A DNA stretch of 64,000 nucleotides from Streptomyces lydicus (GTDB lineage: Bacteria > Actinomycetota > Actinomycetes > Streptomycetales > Streptomycetaceae). This document shows, piece after piece, positions 1 through 8,458 of this stretch (positions within the stretch are counted from its first letter, which is position 1; each line of letters opens with the position of its first letter). The notes beneath the pieces are model-generated. The model was not told the origin of the DNA and ran no database searches. It was given only the letters and a program-made list of their open reading frames with translations. The stretch is from contig NZ_CP017157.1 in assembly GCF_001729485.1 (NCBI RefSeq), positions 124,001 through 188,000 of the forward strand, written 5' to 3'. The position numbers and the translations under genes are program-made.

Positions 1-139
1 CGCCGACCGGTACCGGCAGCACGGCGGCGAACTGGTCCGGCTCGCCGTCTCCCACGCGGTACCGGTGGGCGGCTTCACGGGCTGGCGGCAGGCGATGCCG
101 GTCACCCAGTGGTCGGCGGTCAAGCCCCCGGCGGGGTAG
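1..139 (+). CDS. cobL: Precorrin-6Y C5,15-methyltransferase, C-terminal fragment
   Basis: Only the last 45 codons are in the window; the gene begins upstream. The readable frame starts at base 2 and ends at TAG 137-139. The tail contains GGELVRLAVSHAVPVGG and then a Gly-Trp-Arg-Gln segment and MPVTQWS, which fits the C-terminal end of CobL (CbiE-CbiT fusion), the SAM-dependent enzyme that methylates and decarboxylates precorrin-6B. The neighbour cobM, 108 bases downstream on the same strand, supports the assignment. Family assignment rests on a short tail plus context, so it is moderately sure. Confidence 0.7.
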   Translation, partial: ADRYRQHGGELVRLAVSHAVPVGGFTGWRQAMPVTQWSAVKPPAG

Positions 140-246
140 CCCCCGTCACCGCCCCGGCGGGGCAGCCACCCGCCACCGTGCCCGCGCCGCGAGGGGCACC
201 CGCCCGTCCCCCGTCCCGTCCCCGTCCCCCAGGAGACCGCACAGCC

Positions 247-1011
247 ATGACCGTCCACTTCATCGGCGCGGGACCCGGCGCCGCCGACCTGATCACCGTG
301 CGCGGTGCCCGGACCCTCGCCGCCTGCGGGGTGTGCCTGTACGCCGGCAGCCTGGTGCCGCGTGAGCTGCTCGCCGAGTGCCCGCCCGGCGCCCGCCTGA
401 TCGACACCGCGCAGCTGGACCTCGACACCATCACCGCCGAGATGGTCCGCGCCCACGAGGAGGGGCACGACGTCGCCCGGCTGCACTCCGGCGACCCGTC
501 GGTCTTCAGCGCGGTCGCCGAGCAGATGCGCCGGCTGGACGCGGCCGGGGTGCCGTACGACGTGGTGCCGGGCGTGCCCGCGTTCGCCGCGGCGGCCGCG
601 GCCCTCAAGCGCGAGCTGACCGTGCCCACCGTCGGCCAGACCGTCATCCTCACCCGCGTCGCCCAGCGCGCCACGCCGATGCCCGAGGGCGAGGACCTCG
701 CCACGCTCGGCCGCAGCGGCGCGCTGCTGGTCCTGCACCTGGCCGCGATGTACGTCGACCGGGTCGTCGGCGAACTCCTGCCGCACTACGGCGCCGACTG
801 CCCGGCGGCCGTCGTCGCCATGGCCTCCCGCCCCGACGAACTGGTCCTGCGCGGCACCCTCGCCGACATCGCGGACCGGGTGAAGGCGGCGGGCGTGGTC
901 CGTACGGCGGTGATCATCGTCGGCCGCACGCTGGGCGCCGAGCAGTTCCGCGACAGCCATCTGTACTCGGCGGACCGGGAACGCCCGCACGGACCCTGCG
1001 AACGGAACTGA
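247..1011 (+). CDS. cobM: Precorrin-4 C11-methyltransferase
   Basis: A cytoplasmic SAM-dependent methyltransferase of the CobA/CbiF fold that methylates C11 of precorrin-4 in corrin ring synthesis. The 254-residue length is normal. The N-terminus reads FIGAGPGAADLITVRGA, the glycine-rich SAM-binding loop, followed by CLYAGSLVP near residue 40, the segment LHSGDPSVFSA near residue 80, and VVPGVPAFAAAAA near residue 112, all typical of CobM. ATG 247 was chosen because homology starts there; the open frame extends further upstream but encodes only low-complexity Pro/Ala. It probably belongs to the same transcription unit as the upstream cobL. Confidence 0.93.
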   Translation: MTVHFIGAGPGAADLITVRGARTLAACGVCLYAGSLVPRELLAECPPGARLIDTAQLDLDTITAEMVRAHEEGHDVARLHSGDPSVFSAVAEQMRRLDAAGVPYDVVPGVPAFAAAAAALKRELTVPTVGQTVILTRVAQRATPMPEGEDLATLGRSGALLVLHLAAMYVDRVVGELLPHYGADCPAAVVAMASRPDELVLRGTLADIADRVKAAGVVRTAVIIVGRTLGAEQFRDSHLYSADRERPHGPCERN

Positions 1012-1196
1012 CCCCCTGTCACCCCGTGGACGCGTCAGCAGTGGCGTCGGCTGGGACATCTGACTGTTTATATGACCGCATCGGGGTGAATATCCGTTAT
1101 CCGGCCTCCGGCGGCCGGTAAGCAACGTGCAACACCCAAGGGAGACCGCATCGACGGAGCACGAGCGGATCAACCGAAACGAAGGAGCACGCCACG

Positions 1197-1577
1197 ATGC
1201 GCACCAGACTGGCCGCCGGATCGGTCGCCGCCGCAGCCCTGCTGACCCTCTTCGGCAGCAGCGCCGCCCTCGCCGACACCGCGCCCACCACCCCGCGGAC
1301 CACCACCGACCCCGCACCGACGCCCGACCACTCGCGTTGGATGCACGACGACGCCGGCCGCACCCCCGCCGCCGCCGACTACTCCGGCCGGACCCGCGAG
1401 TCCGCGAGCCGGACCAGCGACCGCCAGGAGCGCCCGGACTGGATGCGGGAGAACCCGCTGCGGCTGACCACCTGTGCCCTCGGGACGGCGCTGACGGCGC
1501 TGACCGGCAGCGGCCGGGACTGCGTGGCGGACCGGATGGGCATCCACGTCAGGGCCGCCCAGGGGGCGCGCAAGTAG
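1197..1577 (+). CDS. Small secreted protein of unknown function
   Basis: A 126-residue protein with a clear Sec signal peptide: MRTR, a hydrophobic Ala/Leu core, and a likely cleavage after ALA near residue 26. The mature part is Thr/Pro/Asp-rich at first and then polar, ending in a segment with two cysteines (TTCALG and RDCVAD near residues 92 and 111) that could form a disulphide. ATG 1197 follows GAAGGAG with good spacing. I recognise no domain. It stands between cobM and the convergent cbiD, only 9 bases from the cbiD stop, and need not be linked to cobalamin synthesis. Confidence 0.75.
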   Translation: MRTRLAAGSVAAAALLTLFGSSAALADTAPTTPRTTTDPAPTPDHSRWMHDDAGRTPAAADYSGRTRESASRTSDRQERPDWMRENPLRLTTCALGTALTALTGSGRDCVADRMGIHVRAAQGARK

Positions 1578-1586
1578 CGCGGACGC

Positions 1587-2810
1587 CTATCGGGACGGGG
1601 TGTTCCGGCGGACGTCGCCGGGCCCCCGTGGCTCCGCCCGCCCCACCACCAGCCCCGCCCGGTCGATGCAGATGACGTCGACCGCGACGGGCGCGCCCCG
1701 CAGCACGGCCAGCGCCTCGTCCCGTGCCGTCGCCGCCACCAGGTCCCCGAGCGGCACCCCGGCCGCCGCGCACAACTGGAGGGCGGCCAGCCCGGTGTTG
1801 GCCTCCGCCACCGCGCCCGCCAGCGCCTCGTTCGCCCCGCCGCGCCGGGCCAGCTCCGCGAGGAAGCCCTTGTCCACCTGCGACCGCGCCGAGTGCAGAT
1901 CGAGGTGCCCGGCCGCCAGTTTGGACAGCTTGGCGAACCCTCCGCAGAGGGTGAGCCGGTCCACGGGGTGCCGCCGGAGGTACTTCAGCACCGCCCCCGC
2001 GAAGTCCCCCATGTCCAGCAGCGCGTCCTCGGGCAGGCGGTGCAGCGCGACCACGGTCTTCTCCGACGTGGACCCCGTACACCCGGCCACATGCGTACGT
2101 CCCGCCGCACGTGCCACATCCACCCCGCGCCGGATGGAGTCGATCCACGCCGAGCAGGAGTACGGCACGACGATCCCGGTGGTGCCGAGGATCGACAGCC
2201 CGCCCAGAATGCCGAGCCGCGGGTTCCAGGTACTGCGCGCGATCTCCTCCCCGTGATCGACCGAGATCTCCACCTCGACGTCCGGCTCCGCGCCGGGTGC
2301 CGCGGCACCGCCGCAGCGGCGGGCCACCTCGGTCAGGTGCTCCCGCATCATCTGCCGCGGTACCGGGTTGACCGCCGCCTCCCCGACGTCCAGCGGAAGC
2401 CCCGGCCGGGTCACCGTGCCCACCCCCGGCCCGGCCTTGAACACCACGCCGGACCCGGGCGGCAGCACCCGCACCCGCGCGCGGATCAACGCGCCGTGTG
2501 TCACGTCCGGGTCGTCGCCCGCGTCCTTGACCACCCCGGCCATGGCGCTGCCGTCGCCGGCGTCCAGCTCCTCCACGGCCAGCGCGAAGGACGGCGTCTG
2601 TCCCTTCGGCAGGGTGATCGTCACCGGGTCCGGGAACTCGCCGCCCAGCAGCGCGGTGTACGCGGCCGTGCTCGCCGCGGTCGCACACGCACCGGTCGTC
2701 CAGCCGTGCCGCAGACCGGTGTGCGCGAGCTGCGCACCACGCCCTCCCGCGGCCTGCCCGGAGCCCGGCCCCGTACCCTGCGGTTGCGCTTCACCCACGG
2801 AGGAACTCAC
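1587..2810 (-). CDS. cbiD: Cobalt-precorrin-5B (C1)-methyltransferase
   Basis: SAM-dependent C1 methyltransferase of the CbiD family, which does the ring-contraction deacylation step in the pathway branch that lacks CobF. Family signatures are LRHGWTTGACATAA near the N-terminus, VNPVPRQMM, the segment NPRLGILGGLSILGTTG mid-protein, CTGSTSEKT, and CGGFAKLSKLAAG. The length of about 407 residues is normal. The start is uncertain: GTG 2810 is used here; GTG 2840 would overlap cobK, and GTG 2798 is also possible. It is divergent from cobK with starts almost abutting, so the two promoters must lie inside each other's 5' regions. Confidence 0.9.
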   Translation of the reverse strand: MSSSVGEAQPQGTGPGSGQAAGGRGAQLAHTGLRHGWTTGACATAASTAAYTALLGGEFPDPVTITLPKGQTPSFALAVEELDAGDGSAMAGVVKDAGDDPDVTHGALIRARVRVLPPGSGVVFKAGPGVGTVTRPGLPLDVGEAAVNPVPRQMMREHLTEVARRCGGAAAPGAEPDVEVEISVDHGEEIARSTWNPRLGILGGLSILGTTGIVVPYSCSAWIDSIRRGVDVARAAGRTHVAGCTGSTSEKTVVALHRLPEDALLDMGDFAGAVLKYLRRHPVDRLTLCGGFAKLSKLAAGHLDLHSARSQVDKGFLAELARRGGANEALAGAVAEANTGLAALQLCAAAGVPLGDLVAATARDEALAVLRGAPVAVDVICIDRAGLVVGRAEPRGPGDVRRNTPSR

Positions 2811-2815
2811 ATCCC

Positions 2816-3595
2816 ATGTCCGACGCAGCACGCCCGCCACGCCACGTACTGATCCTCGGCGGTACGACGGAGGCCCGCAGTCTGGCCGCGACGCTGGCGG
2901 CGGAGCCGGCGCTGCGCGTGACGTCGTCGCTCGCCGGCCGGGTCGCCGCCCCGCGGCTGCCCGCCGGGGAGGTCCGCATCGGAGGATTCGGCGGCCCCGA
3001 CGGCCTCGCCCGCTGGCTGCGCGAGCACGCGGTGGACGCGCTCATCGACGCCACCCATCCTTTCGCCGGCACGATCAGTTTCCACGCGGCCCGGGCGGCC
3101 GCCACCGCCCATGTTCCCCTGCTGGCCCTCCGCCGCCCCGGCTGGGTGCCGGGACCCGGCGACACCTGGCACCAGGTCACCTCCCTGGACGAAGCGGCCG
3201 CCGCCCTCCCCGCCCTCGGCAACCGCGTCTTCCTCACGACGGGCCGGATGGGTCTGTCCCACTTCGCCCACCTCACCGACCTCTGGTTCCTCGTCCGCTC
3301 CGTGGACGCCCCCGAGCCCCCGCACCCGCCCCGGATGGAGGTGCTCCTCGACCGGGGCCCGTTCTCGGTGGAGGGTGAGCGCGAGCTGCTGCGTAGGCAT
3401 CGCATCGCCGTCCTCGTGACGAAGGACAGCGGCGCGGCGGCCACCGCCCCGAAACTGACGGCGGCCCGCGAGGCGGGCATCCCGGTGGTCGTCGTACGCC
3501 GCCCCCCGACCCCGGACGGAATTCCGACGGCAGCGAATCCGGCCGAGGCGGCGGAATGGCTCCGGCGACTTCTCAGCGAGGCCGGCGCGCGCTGA
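2816..3595 (+). CDS. cobK: Precorrin-6A/cobalt-precorrin-6A reductase
   Basis: NAD(P)H-dependent reductase of the macrocycle (CobK/CbiJ family), 259 residues. It opens with HVLILGGTTEARSLAA, the Rossmann-type dinucleotide loop, and has DALIDATHPFAG near residue 75, TTGRMGLSHF near residue 140 and the C-terminal VLVTKDSGAAAT, all typical of the family. ATG 2816 follows GGAGGA with correct spacing. Divergent from cbiD and followed at 3725 by an unrelated minus-strand gene, so it is the end of the first cob block in the window. Confidence 0.92.
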   Translation: MSDAARPPRHVLILGGTTEARSLAATLAAEPALRVTSSLAGRVAAPRLPAGEVRIGGFGGPDGLARWLREHAVDALIDATHPFAGTISFHAARAAATAHVPLLALRRPGWVPGPGDTWHQVTSLDEAAAALPALGNRVFLTTGRMGLSHFAHLTDLWFLVRSVDAPEPPHPPRMEVLLDRGPFSVEGERELLRRHRIAVLVTKDSGAAATAPKLTAAREAGIPVVVVRRPPTPDGIPTAANPAEAAEWLRRLLSEAGAR

Positions 3596-3724
3596 ATCTG
3601 TTGGCTTCCCTTACCCGCTGTACCAATTCCGCTGTCCGCCGGCCCGCGTCTTCCGCATTTCGCGCCCCGCGTTCTGCCTCGCGGGTCGGCTCCGGCGCTT
3701 TCTCTTCGCCGCCCACCGAACCTT

Positions 3725-3952
3725 TCACCGAGCTTCCCCGCGCAATGCCCCGGCCAGCTGACGCGCGGTCTGCGGCGTACAACGCCCCAGGTCCACGAGT
3801 GGCCGTGGGAAGTCCCCCACCAGCGACACTCCGTCCAGTGCCAGCGAGGGCAGGGTCACGCCCGCCCCTTTCAGAGCCGCCCGCAGCTCGTCCCGCGCCT
3901 CCTCCGCGTCCCTGACCGTCCTCGCCGCCGAACTGTGTTCCACCAAGGCCAT
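3725..3952 (-). CDS. Small conserved protein divergent from Scr1-type regulator
   Basis: A 75-residue soluble protein (MALVEHSSAARTVRDAEEAR at its N-terminus; central LPSLALD; C-terminal TARQLAGALRG). ATG 3952 has a strong ribosome site, GGAGAAGG, directly upstream. Proteins of this look are commonly found divergent from Scr1-type XRE regulators in Streptomyces; that association is from general knowledge of the genus, and the molecular role is unknown. The shared 128-base region with the regulator at 4081 should hold both promoters. GC and codon use fit a real gene. Confidence 0.75.
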   Translation of the reverse strand: MALVEHSSAARTVRDAEEARDELRAALKGAGVTLPSLALDGVSLVGDFPRPLVDLGRCTPQTARQLAGALRGEAR

Positions 3953-4080
3953 CAACCTTCTCCGTTCTCGTCCTGTTCGGGAAACAAACTCCCAGTACGG
4001 AACTAGAGTTGTGGCCCGGCGCCGGTTTGCACCAGGTGGTCGGCGTTGTCTTCGCACCCGACAACAGAGGGGATCTGGAG

Positions 4081-4896
4081 ATGGCCGAACTGTGTTTCGA
4101 GGAGGAGGACATGGCTCGCCAGGTGCTCGCCGGGCAGCTCCGACGGTTACGTGAAGCATCCGGAAAGTCACTTGCCCAATTAGCTAGCGAAACGAATTAC
4201 GACCGCACGTACCTGAACCGTTTGGAAAATGGCGAGCGGCTGTCGAAGTTGGCCGTGATGGAAGCGCTTGATGCGATCTACGACACGGGCGGACTGCTGG
4301 CCGATCTGTGGAAGCTTGCACAGCGGGATGCCTTCAAAGACAAATACCAGGCATTCATGCAGCGTGAGGCGATCGCCGTGGTCAACCATAAGTACTCGCT
4401 CGCCATCCCTGGGCTCCTGCAGACCGAGGCGTACGCCCGGACGCTGTTGTCCTCCGCCCCGATGCCCCTCAAGGCGGGGGTGTTGGAGGAACGGGTCGCC
4501 GCCCGGCTCGGCAGGCAGGCGGTGCTGCAGCGGGACCCACCGCTCAGCGTGCGGTTCATCATCGATGAGTCCGCACTGCGACGACCAACGGCGGACCGCG
4601 TCATCTGGCGTGAGCAGCTGACCCACATCCTGGCCGCCTCGGAGCAGTGGAACATCACCGTTCAAGTGCTTCTGCTGGCCGCGGGCGATCACGATCTCGT
4701 GGGCGGGCACCTCTCGCTTCTGTGGATGCCGGACGGGACGTCCGTCGCCTACCTGGAGGGCAGCAAGTCCGGCGGACTGGTCGAAGACCCGGACAAGGTG
4801 ACCAGGTATCGGGTCTCCTATGAGCGGCTCCGTGACATGGCCCTCTCGCCGCCTGATTCGGCATCATTCATCGCACAACTGGTGGAGGATTGCTGA
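4081..4896 (+). CDS. Scr1-family XRE transcriptional regulator (HTH plus DUF5753)
   Basis: DNA-binding regulator of about 271 residues. An N-terminal helix-turn-helix (LRRLREASGKSLAQLA, then YDRTYLNRLENGER, residues 20-60) is followed by a DUF5753-type ligand/partner domain beginning near VNHKYSLAIPGLLQTEAYAR. This arrangement defines the Scr1-like regulators of Streptomyces, which usually act with small antidote-type partners. Two starts are possible, ATG 4081 and ATG 4111; the second has a very strong GGAGGAGG. Two TTA leucine codons (4147-4149, 4180-4182) and locally lower GC suggest bldA dependence and recent acquisition. Confidence 0.88.
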   Translation: MAELCFEEEDMARQVLAGQLRRLREASGKSLAQLASETNYDRTYLNRLENGERLSKLAVMEALDAIYDTGGLLADLWKLAQRDAFKDKYQAFMQREAIAVVNHKYSLAIPGLLQTEAYARTLLSSAPMPLKAGVLEERVAARLGRQAVLQRDPPLSVRFIIDESALRRPTADRVIWREQLTHILAASEQWNITVQVLLLAAGDHDLVGGHLSLLWMPDGTSVAYLEGSKSGGLVEDPDKVTRYRVSYERLRDMALSPPDSASFIAQLVEDC

Positions 4897-4998
4897 CCAT
4901 GGGGACGGTCCCGGCCACAACCTCGACCGTCAGACGAGCGGCGGGCGAGGGGGACCACGCAACGACCCCGAAGGTTTCGTGAGCGTGAAGGGGGACGC

Positions 4999-5559
4999 GT
5001 GGACTGGGGGACGCTCGTTGCGACCGTGAGTGGTGGGCTGATCGCCCTCTCCGGCACGGTGCTCGCCGAAAAGCTACGGCGCCGGCACGAGGACGACCGC
5101 AGCAGCGAGACGAGGCGGCGGGCGGTGTACGTCGAGTTCATCACGGCTGCCGGCGTCTGCCACGCGCGGCTGCGGCAGCTCGCCCAGGACCCGGACGCCG
5201 AGGCGGACCTCGAAGCCGCCGCCCGCCTGGCACTGGCCGACGCCGCGATCCACGAGGTGCGCGAGCGGCTCTTCATCGACGCGACGACCGAGATCGCCGG
5301 CGCCGGCCAGGCGATGTTCGAGCGACTCCGCGCCCTCCAGCGGGTCGTCGCGACCGGCGCCTGGCAGACCTCACCCGCCTTCCACGACGTCTACCACCCC
5401 TACCTGGACGCCGTCTGGGCCTACCGCGTGGCCGTACGCCAGGAACTGGAAGACGGCTCCTTCTCCCCCACGGCCTTCGGCTGGGAGGCGTGGGACGGCA
5501 AGGACCGGTGCGCGGTGTGCCGGGCCGGGCGAGACGGAGCATTGCCCGTCGAGGCGTGA
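4999..5559 (+). CDS. Membrane-anchored protein of unknown function
   Basis: A 186-residue protein with one N-terminal hydrophobic segment (residues 4-22, LVATVSGGLIALSGTVLAE) followed by a basic and then long helical, charged cytosolic part (LRRRHEDDRSSETRRRA onward). Two CxxC-spaced cysteines occur near the C-terminus (DRCAVCRAG). GTG 4999 lies after a short AG-rich stretch. Similar one-helix proteins are common beside Streptomyces regulators, but I know no function. It follows the Scr1-type regulator by 102 bases and may be co-transcribed with it. Confidence 0.7.
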   Translation: MDWGTLVATVSGGLIALSGTVLAEKLRRRHEDDRSSETRRRAVYVEFITAAGVCHARLRQLAQDPDAEADLEAAARLALADAAIHEVRERLFIDATTEIAGAGQAMFERLRALQRVVATGAWQTSPAFHDVYHPYLDAVWAYRVAVRQELEDGSFSPTAFGWEAWDGKDRCAVCRAGRDGALPVEA

Positions 5560-5765
5560 ACGAGGGTCCCGGAAAACTCCCCGTATCTCCCTATGGATCG
5601 CCCAAGTTGACCCTGTCGGGACGCATCCGGCAGATGCATTCCGGTTGAAATCTGGCCAGATCACGGCTTGCTGAGGTGTGAACAGTCGACGTCACGTAGG
5701 GTGACAGGCTGTCAAATGCCGGTTGACCTGCCGGAACAGAAGAAAAAACGGGGATCGGGGGAATC

Positions 5766-6128
5766 GTGCCGGGTGTCAAAGTAAATCCAACGGCGCTTAG
5801 AACCGCTGCCGGGCATGGCGAAGAGATGCAATCCGGGGTGGGCGCTGCCGTCGGAAATCTGAGTGCTCAGCATCAGGGCGTGCCCGGGGAGACCGGAGGG
5901 TTTGAGTTCTCCGGCGAGCTCATGAGGACGCTGCAGAGCTGGCAGGACCGTCTCGGTGACGTCAAGAAGGAGTGCGGCGAGGTCGCCCACTCGCTCAGGG
6001 GCACAGCGGGCAACTACGAGCAGAACGACGAGCAGACGGCCAATGCGTTCCGGCCTGCCGCAGGATCTGCCGCCTCCGTTCGCCCGGCGAAGCAGAGCGC
6101 TGCTCGCTACGACAGCCCCTTTGGATGA
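5766..6128 (+). CDS. WXG100-like small helical protein
   Basis: A 120-residue helical protein starting at GTG 5766. It begins VKVNPTALRTAAGHGEEM, has SWQDRLGDVKKECGEVAHSL near residues 60-80 and NYEQNDEQTANAF near residue 84, a pattern like WXG100/ESAT-6-type or PE-like secretion partners of actinobacteria, although the exact WxG is absent. It ends six bases before the larger hydrolase gene, so the two are coupled. By analogy, the small protein would be a secretion partner or chaperone for the large one through a type VII (ESX) system. This role is inferred. Confidence 0.72.
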   Translation: MPGVKVNPTALRTAAGHGEEMQSGVGAAVGNLSAQHQGVPGETGGFEFSGELMRTLQSWQDRLGDVKKECGEVAHSLRGTAGNYEQNDEQTANAFRPAAGSAASVRPAKQSAARYDSPFG

Positions 6129-6134
6129 TGCTCG

Positions 6135-7814
6135 ATGACTCTGACCGTGCGAGACCTCCAGAACCTTCGCTTCTCCGCGCTGGAAGGCGCCAAGGACGAG
6201 TGGGCGCAGATCGCTCGGCGCCTCGGGGGCTATTGCGACCGAGTGGACGCGCACATGCTCCGGCCGTTGAGCCATGAATGGTCCGGCGAAGCGTCCGACA
6301 AGGCGCGGAAGCGCATGACCCGCCTGAGCGACAACTTCCAGTTCAGCAGCCAGGAATGCGCCTTGGTGGAGACGACTTTGGACGGAGCCATCACCGAGCT
6401 CCGGGCGCAGCAGAAGCTCCTGCACCAGGTACTGGACGAGGCGACCCGCAAGGGCTACCGGGTGGCTCCGACGGGTGAGGTGATGTACGCCGACGAGGGC
6501 GACATACCCACCGGAGACCCTGACGCGGGAGTGCCGGCGAAGGAGCAGGAGCGACTCGGTCTCGAAAACGACATATTCGATGCCTTACGGGGGGCGGAAG
6601 AGATTGACGCCCGCTACCGCCTCGCTCTGACGAAACTTCGGGTCGGTCGCGGGCTTTCCGTGAACGGTCTGGAGTCGGACAGGGATGCCGCGGCCATTTC
6701 CAAGATTGCGGGTGTGGCCGTCGGGCTCGACTCCGCTCCTGCCAAGGGCACGGACCCGAAGAAGGTCCGGGACTGGTGGAAGGGCCTGAGCAAGGAGGAG
6801 CAGGAGGAGCAACTGGCGCTCAACCCGAGCCTCATCGGCAACCTCGACGGCATTCCGGCAAGGACGCGGGACAAGGCGAATCGCGTCAACCTTGACCGGC
6901 TGATCGACATGTATCCGCCGGGCACGCCGATGTCACCCACCGTGGCGCGGCAGCGTGAGGGCTTCGAGGCAATCAAGAACCGCTTGGAGGGGGACTCGGG
7001 GAAGGAACCGGAACCGCTTCTGCTCGGCATCGGCCCAGAAGGTCAGGGACGGGCCATCCTGTCGTACGGAGATCCCGACACGGCGGACAATGTCGCTGCC
7101 TATGTGCCCGGGCTCAACACCCAGCTCAGGGACGTGGGGGCTGAAGACGGCGACCGTGCTTTGAATGTCTGGGATTCGGCTCAGGATGCCGGCGACGGAC
7201 GTAAGACAACGGCCTCGATCGTCTGGTTGGGGTATGACGCTCCACAGGCAGGCACGGACAGGCTCTCCGATAGTGACCTTTCGGTCGCTGACCGGGAGCG
7301 GGGCCAGAAGGGCGGTGCGGCCTTCGGGCAGTTTCTCGATGGCGTCCAGGCGACGCACCAAGGTGAACGTCCCCATGTGACGGCCATTGGGCACAGTTAT
7401 GGGTCATTCACCGTGGGGCAGGCTGCCCAGCGCGAGGGCGGGATTCCTGCCGACGACATCATTCTGGTGGGAAGTCCCGGAACCGGAGCCCAGAGGGCCG
7501 AGCAGCTTGGGGTGGGAGCGGACCACGTGTGGGCAGGTGCAGCGGAGAGTGATCTGGTCACGCATGCCCCATCTAACTTTGAAACCCTCCCCGGCGGCGC
7601 GATAGCACATTTGAGCGATCCGCATGAATTGCACTTCGGTCAGGACCCGGCCAGCGAGGAGTTCGGCGGGCGGCGGTTCGGCGTCGCGGACGGCGATTCT
7701 CCGGCCTCTCACTCCAATTACTTTGACAGGGATAAGGGAGGCGACTCGCTAACTAATATGGGTGCGATTGTGGCTGGCCGCCCGGAAAAAGTTACATTTC
7801 AGGGAAGGCGGTAA
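6135..7814 (+). CDS. DUF1023-type alpha/beta hydrolase with N-terminal WXG-like domain
   Basis: A 559-residue protein. Residues 1-110 are helical with HEWSGEASDKARKR, resembling a WXG/LXG-like secretion domain. Residues of roughly 280-520 form a DUF1023-like alpha/beta hydrolase: HVTAIGHSYGSFTVG gives the nucleophile elbow with Ser near residue 421, after IVWLGYDAPQAG; an acidic residue and a late His (near DPHELHFG or DSPASHS) can complete a triad. Such proteins are found in Streptomyces loci with small WXG-like partners; a secreted esterase or toxin role is possible but unproven. One TTA codon lies at 6585-6587. The stop overlaps closely with the following lipoprotein gene. Confidence 0.82.
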   Translation: MTLTVRDLQNLRFSALEGAKDEWAQIARRLGGYCDRVDAHMLRPLSHEWSGEASDKARKRMTRLSDNFQFSSQECALVETTLDGAITELRAQQKLLHQVLDEATRKGYRVAPTGEVMYADEGDIPTGDPDAGVPAKEQERLGLENDIFDALRGAEEIDARYRLALTKLRVGRGLSVNGLESDRDAAAISKIAGVAVGLDSAPAKGTDPKKVRDWWKGLSKEEQEEQLALNPSLIGNLDGIPARTRDKANRVNLDRLIDMYPPGTPMSPTVARQREGFEAIKNRLEGDSGKEPEPLLLGIGPEGQGRAILSYGDPDTADNVAAYVPGLNTQLRDVGAEDGDRALNVWDSAQDAGDGRKTTASIVWLGYDAPQAGTDRLSDSDLSVADRERGQKGGAAFGQFLDGVQATHQGERPHVTAIGHSYGSFTVGQAAQREGGIPADDIILVGSPGTGAQRAEQLGVGADHVWAGAAESDLVTHAPSNFETLPGGAIAHLSDPHELHFGQDPASEEFGGRRFGVADGDSPASHSNYFDRDKGGDSLTNMGAIVAGRPEKVTFQGRR

Positions 7815-7819
7815 GGGTG

Positions 7820-8407
7820 ATGGGTTGGCGGAAATTCTCCCTGGCAGCCGCCAGCGTGACGCTCGTCTCGGGATGCCTTGGCGGCTGTTCGGTCCTGCGC
7901 GGGGATGACGACCCTGAGCCGACCCTGAAACCGCATCAGGCTGTCAAGCGGGTCGACTCGGTTCTGGAAGATACTTTTAAAGCGGTACGCCCTGGACTCA
8001 AGTGGCGCGATGGCCCAGTAAGAACGTCGGAACGCAGGAATTCGTTCACCAATACCGCAAATGGTGAATTGACTATTGGTAGGACTCGGTATGTGCGCAC
8101 CAAGGTGTCGAAGGGGAAGATGGCCAAGCTGCTTAGTGTGGTCGACAGGGCTTGGAGAGCTGCGGGGTTCAAGATCGTGCAGGCGCGTCCCAAATTGCCC
8201 TCGCTTTCCGCTGCGGCGCCAGACGGCTGCATTGTTAAGTTCTCGGTAGGCGGCTTCGGGCAGGTTCGTTTCGATGCCGGTGTCGGTGCCATATCTCCCG
8301 GACACGGGTTTCACGTCGAGGGAGAGGAAGGCGACAAATTCCCCAAGGCGCCCAATGGCGGTCCCGACTACACCCCGGACGTGCGGGACCCCTACTGGTC
8401 CAAGTAG
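7820..8407 (+). CDS. Lipoprotein of unknown function
   Basis: About 195 residues with a lipoprotein signal: positively charged N-terminus, hydrophobic stretch, then LVSGCLGGC giving a lipobox cysteine near residue 19-23. The mature part contains a basic region and DGCIVKFSVGGFGQVRFDAG near the C-terminus. GTG 7817 is an alternative start and sits just after the stop of the hydrolase gene, showing tight coupling. The context suggests a surface-anchored partner (for instance an immunity or receptor-like role) of the hydrolase, which is inference only. Confidence 0.78.
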   Translation: MGWRKFSLAAASVTLVSGCLGGCSVLRGDDDPEPTLKPHQAVKRVDSVLEDTFKAVRPGLKWRDGPVRTSERRNSFTNTANGELTIGRTRYVRTKVSKGKMAKLLSVVDRAWRAAGFKIVQARPKLPSLSAAAPDGCIVKFSVGGFGQVRFDAGVGAISPGHGFHVEGEEGDKFPKAPNGGPDYTPDVRDPYWSK

Positions 8408-8409
8408 CG

Positions 8410-8440
8410 GCGATGGCCCCTGGAATCCAGGGGCCATCGC
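8410..8440. terminator. Bidirectional terminator between convergent genes
   Basis: A perfect 14-base inverted repeat: 8410-8423 (GCGATGGCCCCTGG) pairs with 8427-8440, with a three-base loop region. It lies between the stops of the plus-strand lipoprotein gene (8407) and the minus-strand cobIJ gene (8459). No T-run follows, as is common for Streptomyces terminators. Confidence 0.85.
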
Positions 8441-8458
8441 GGCAGATGGGGGCGCGCC

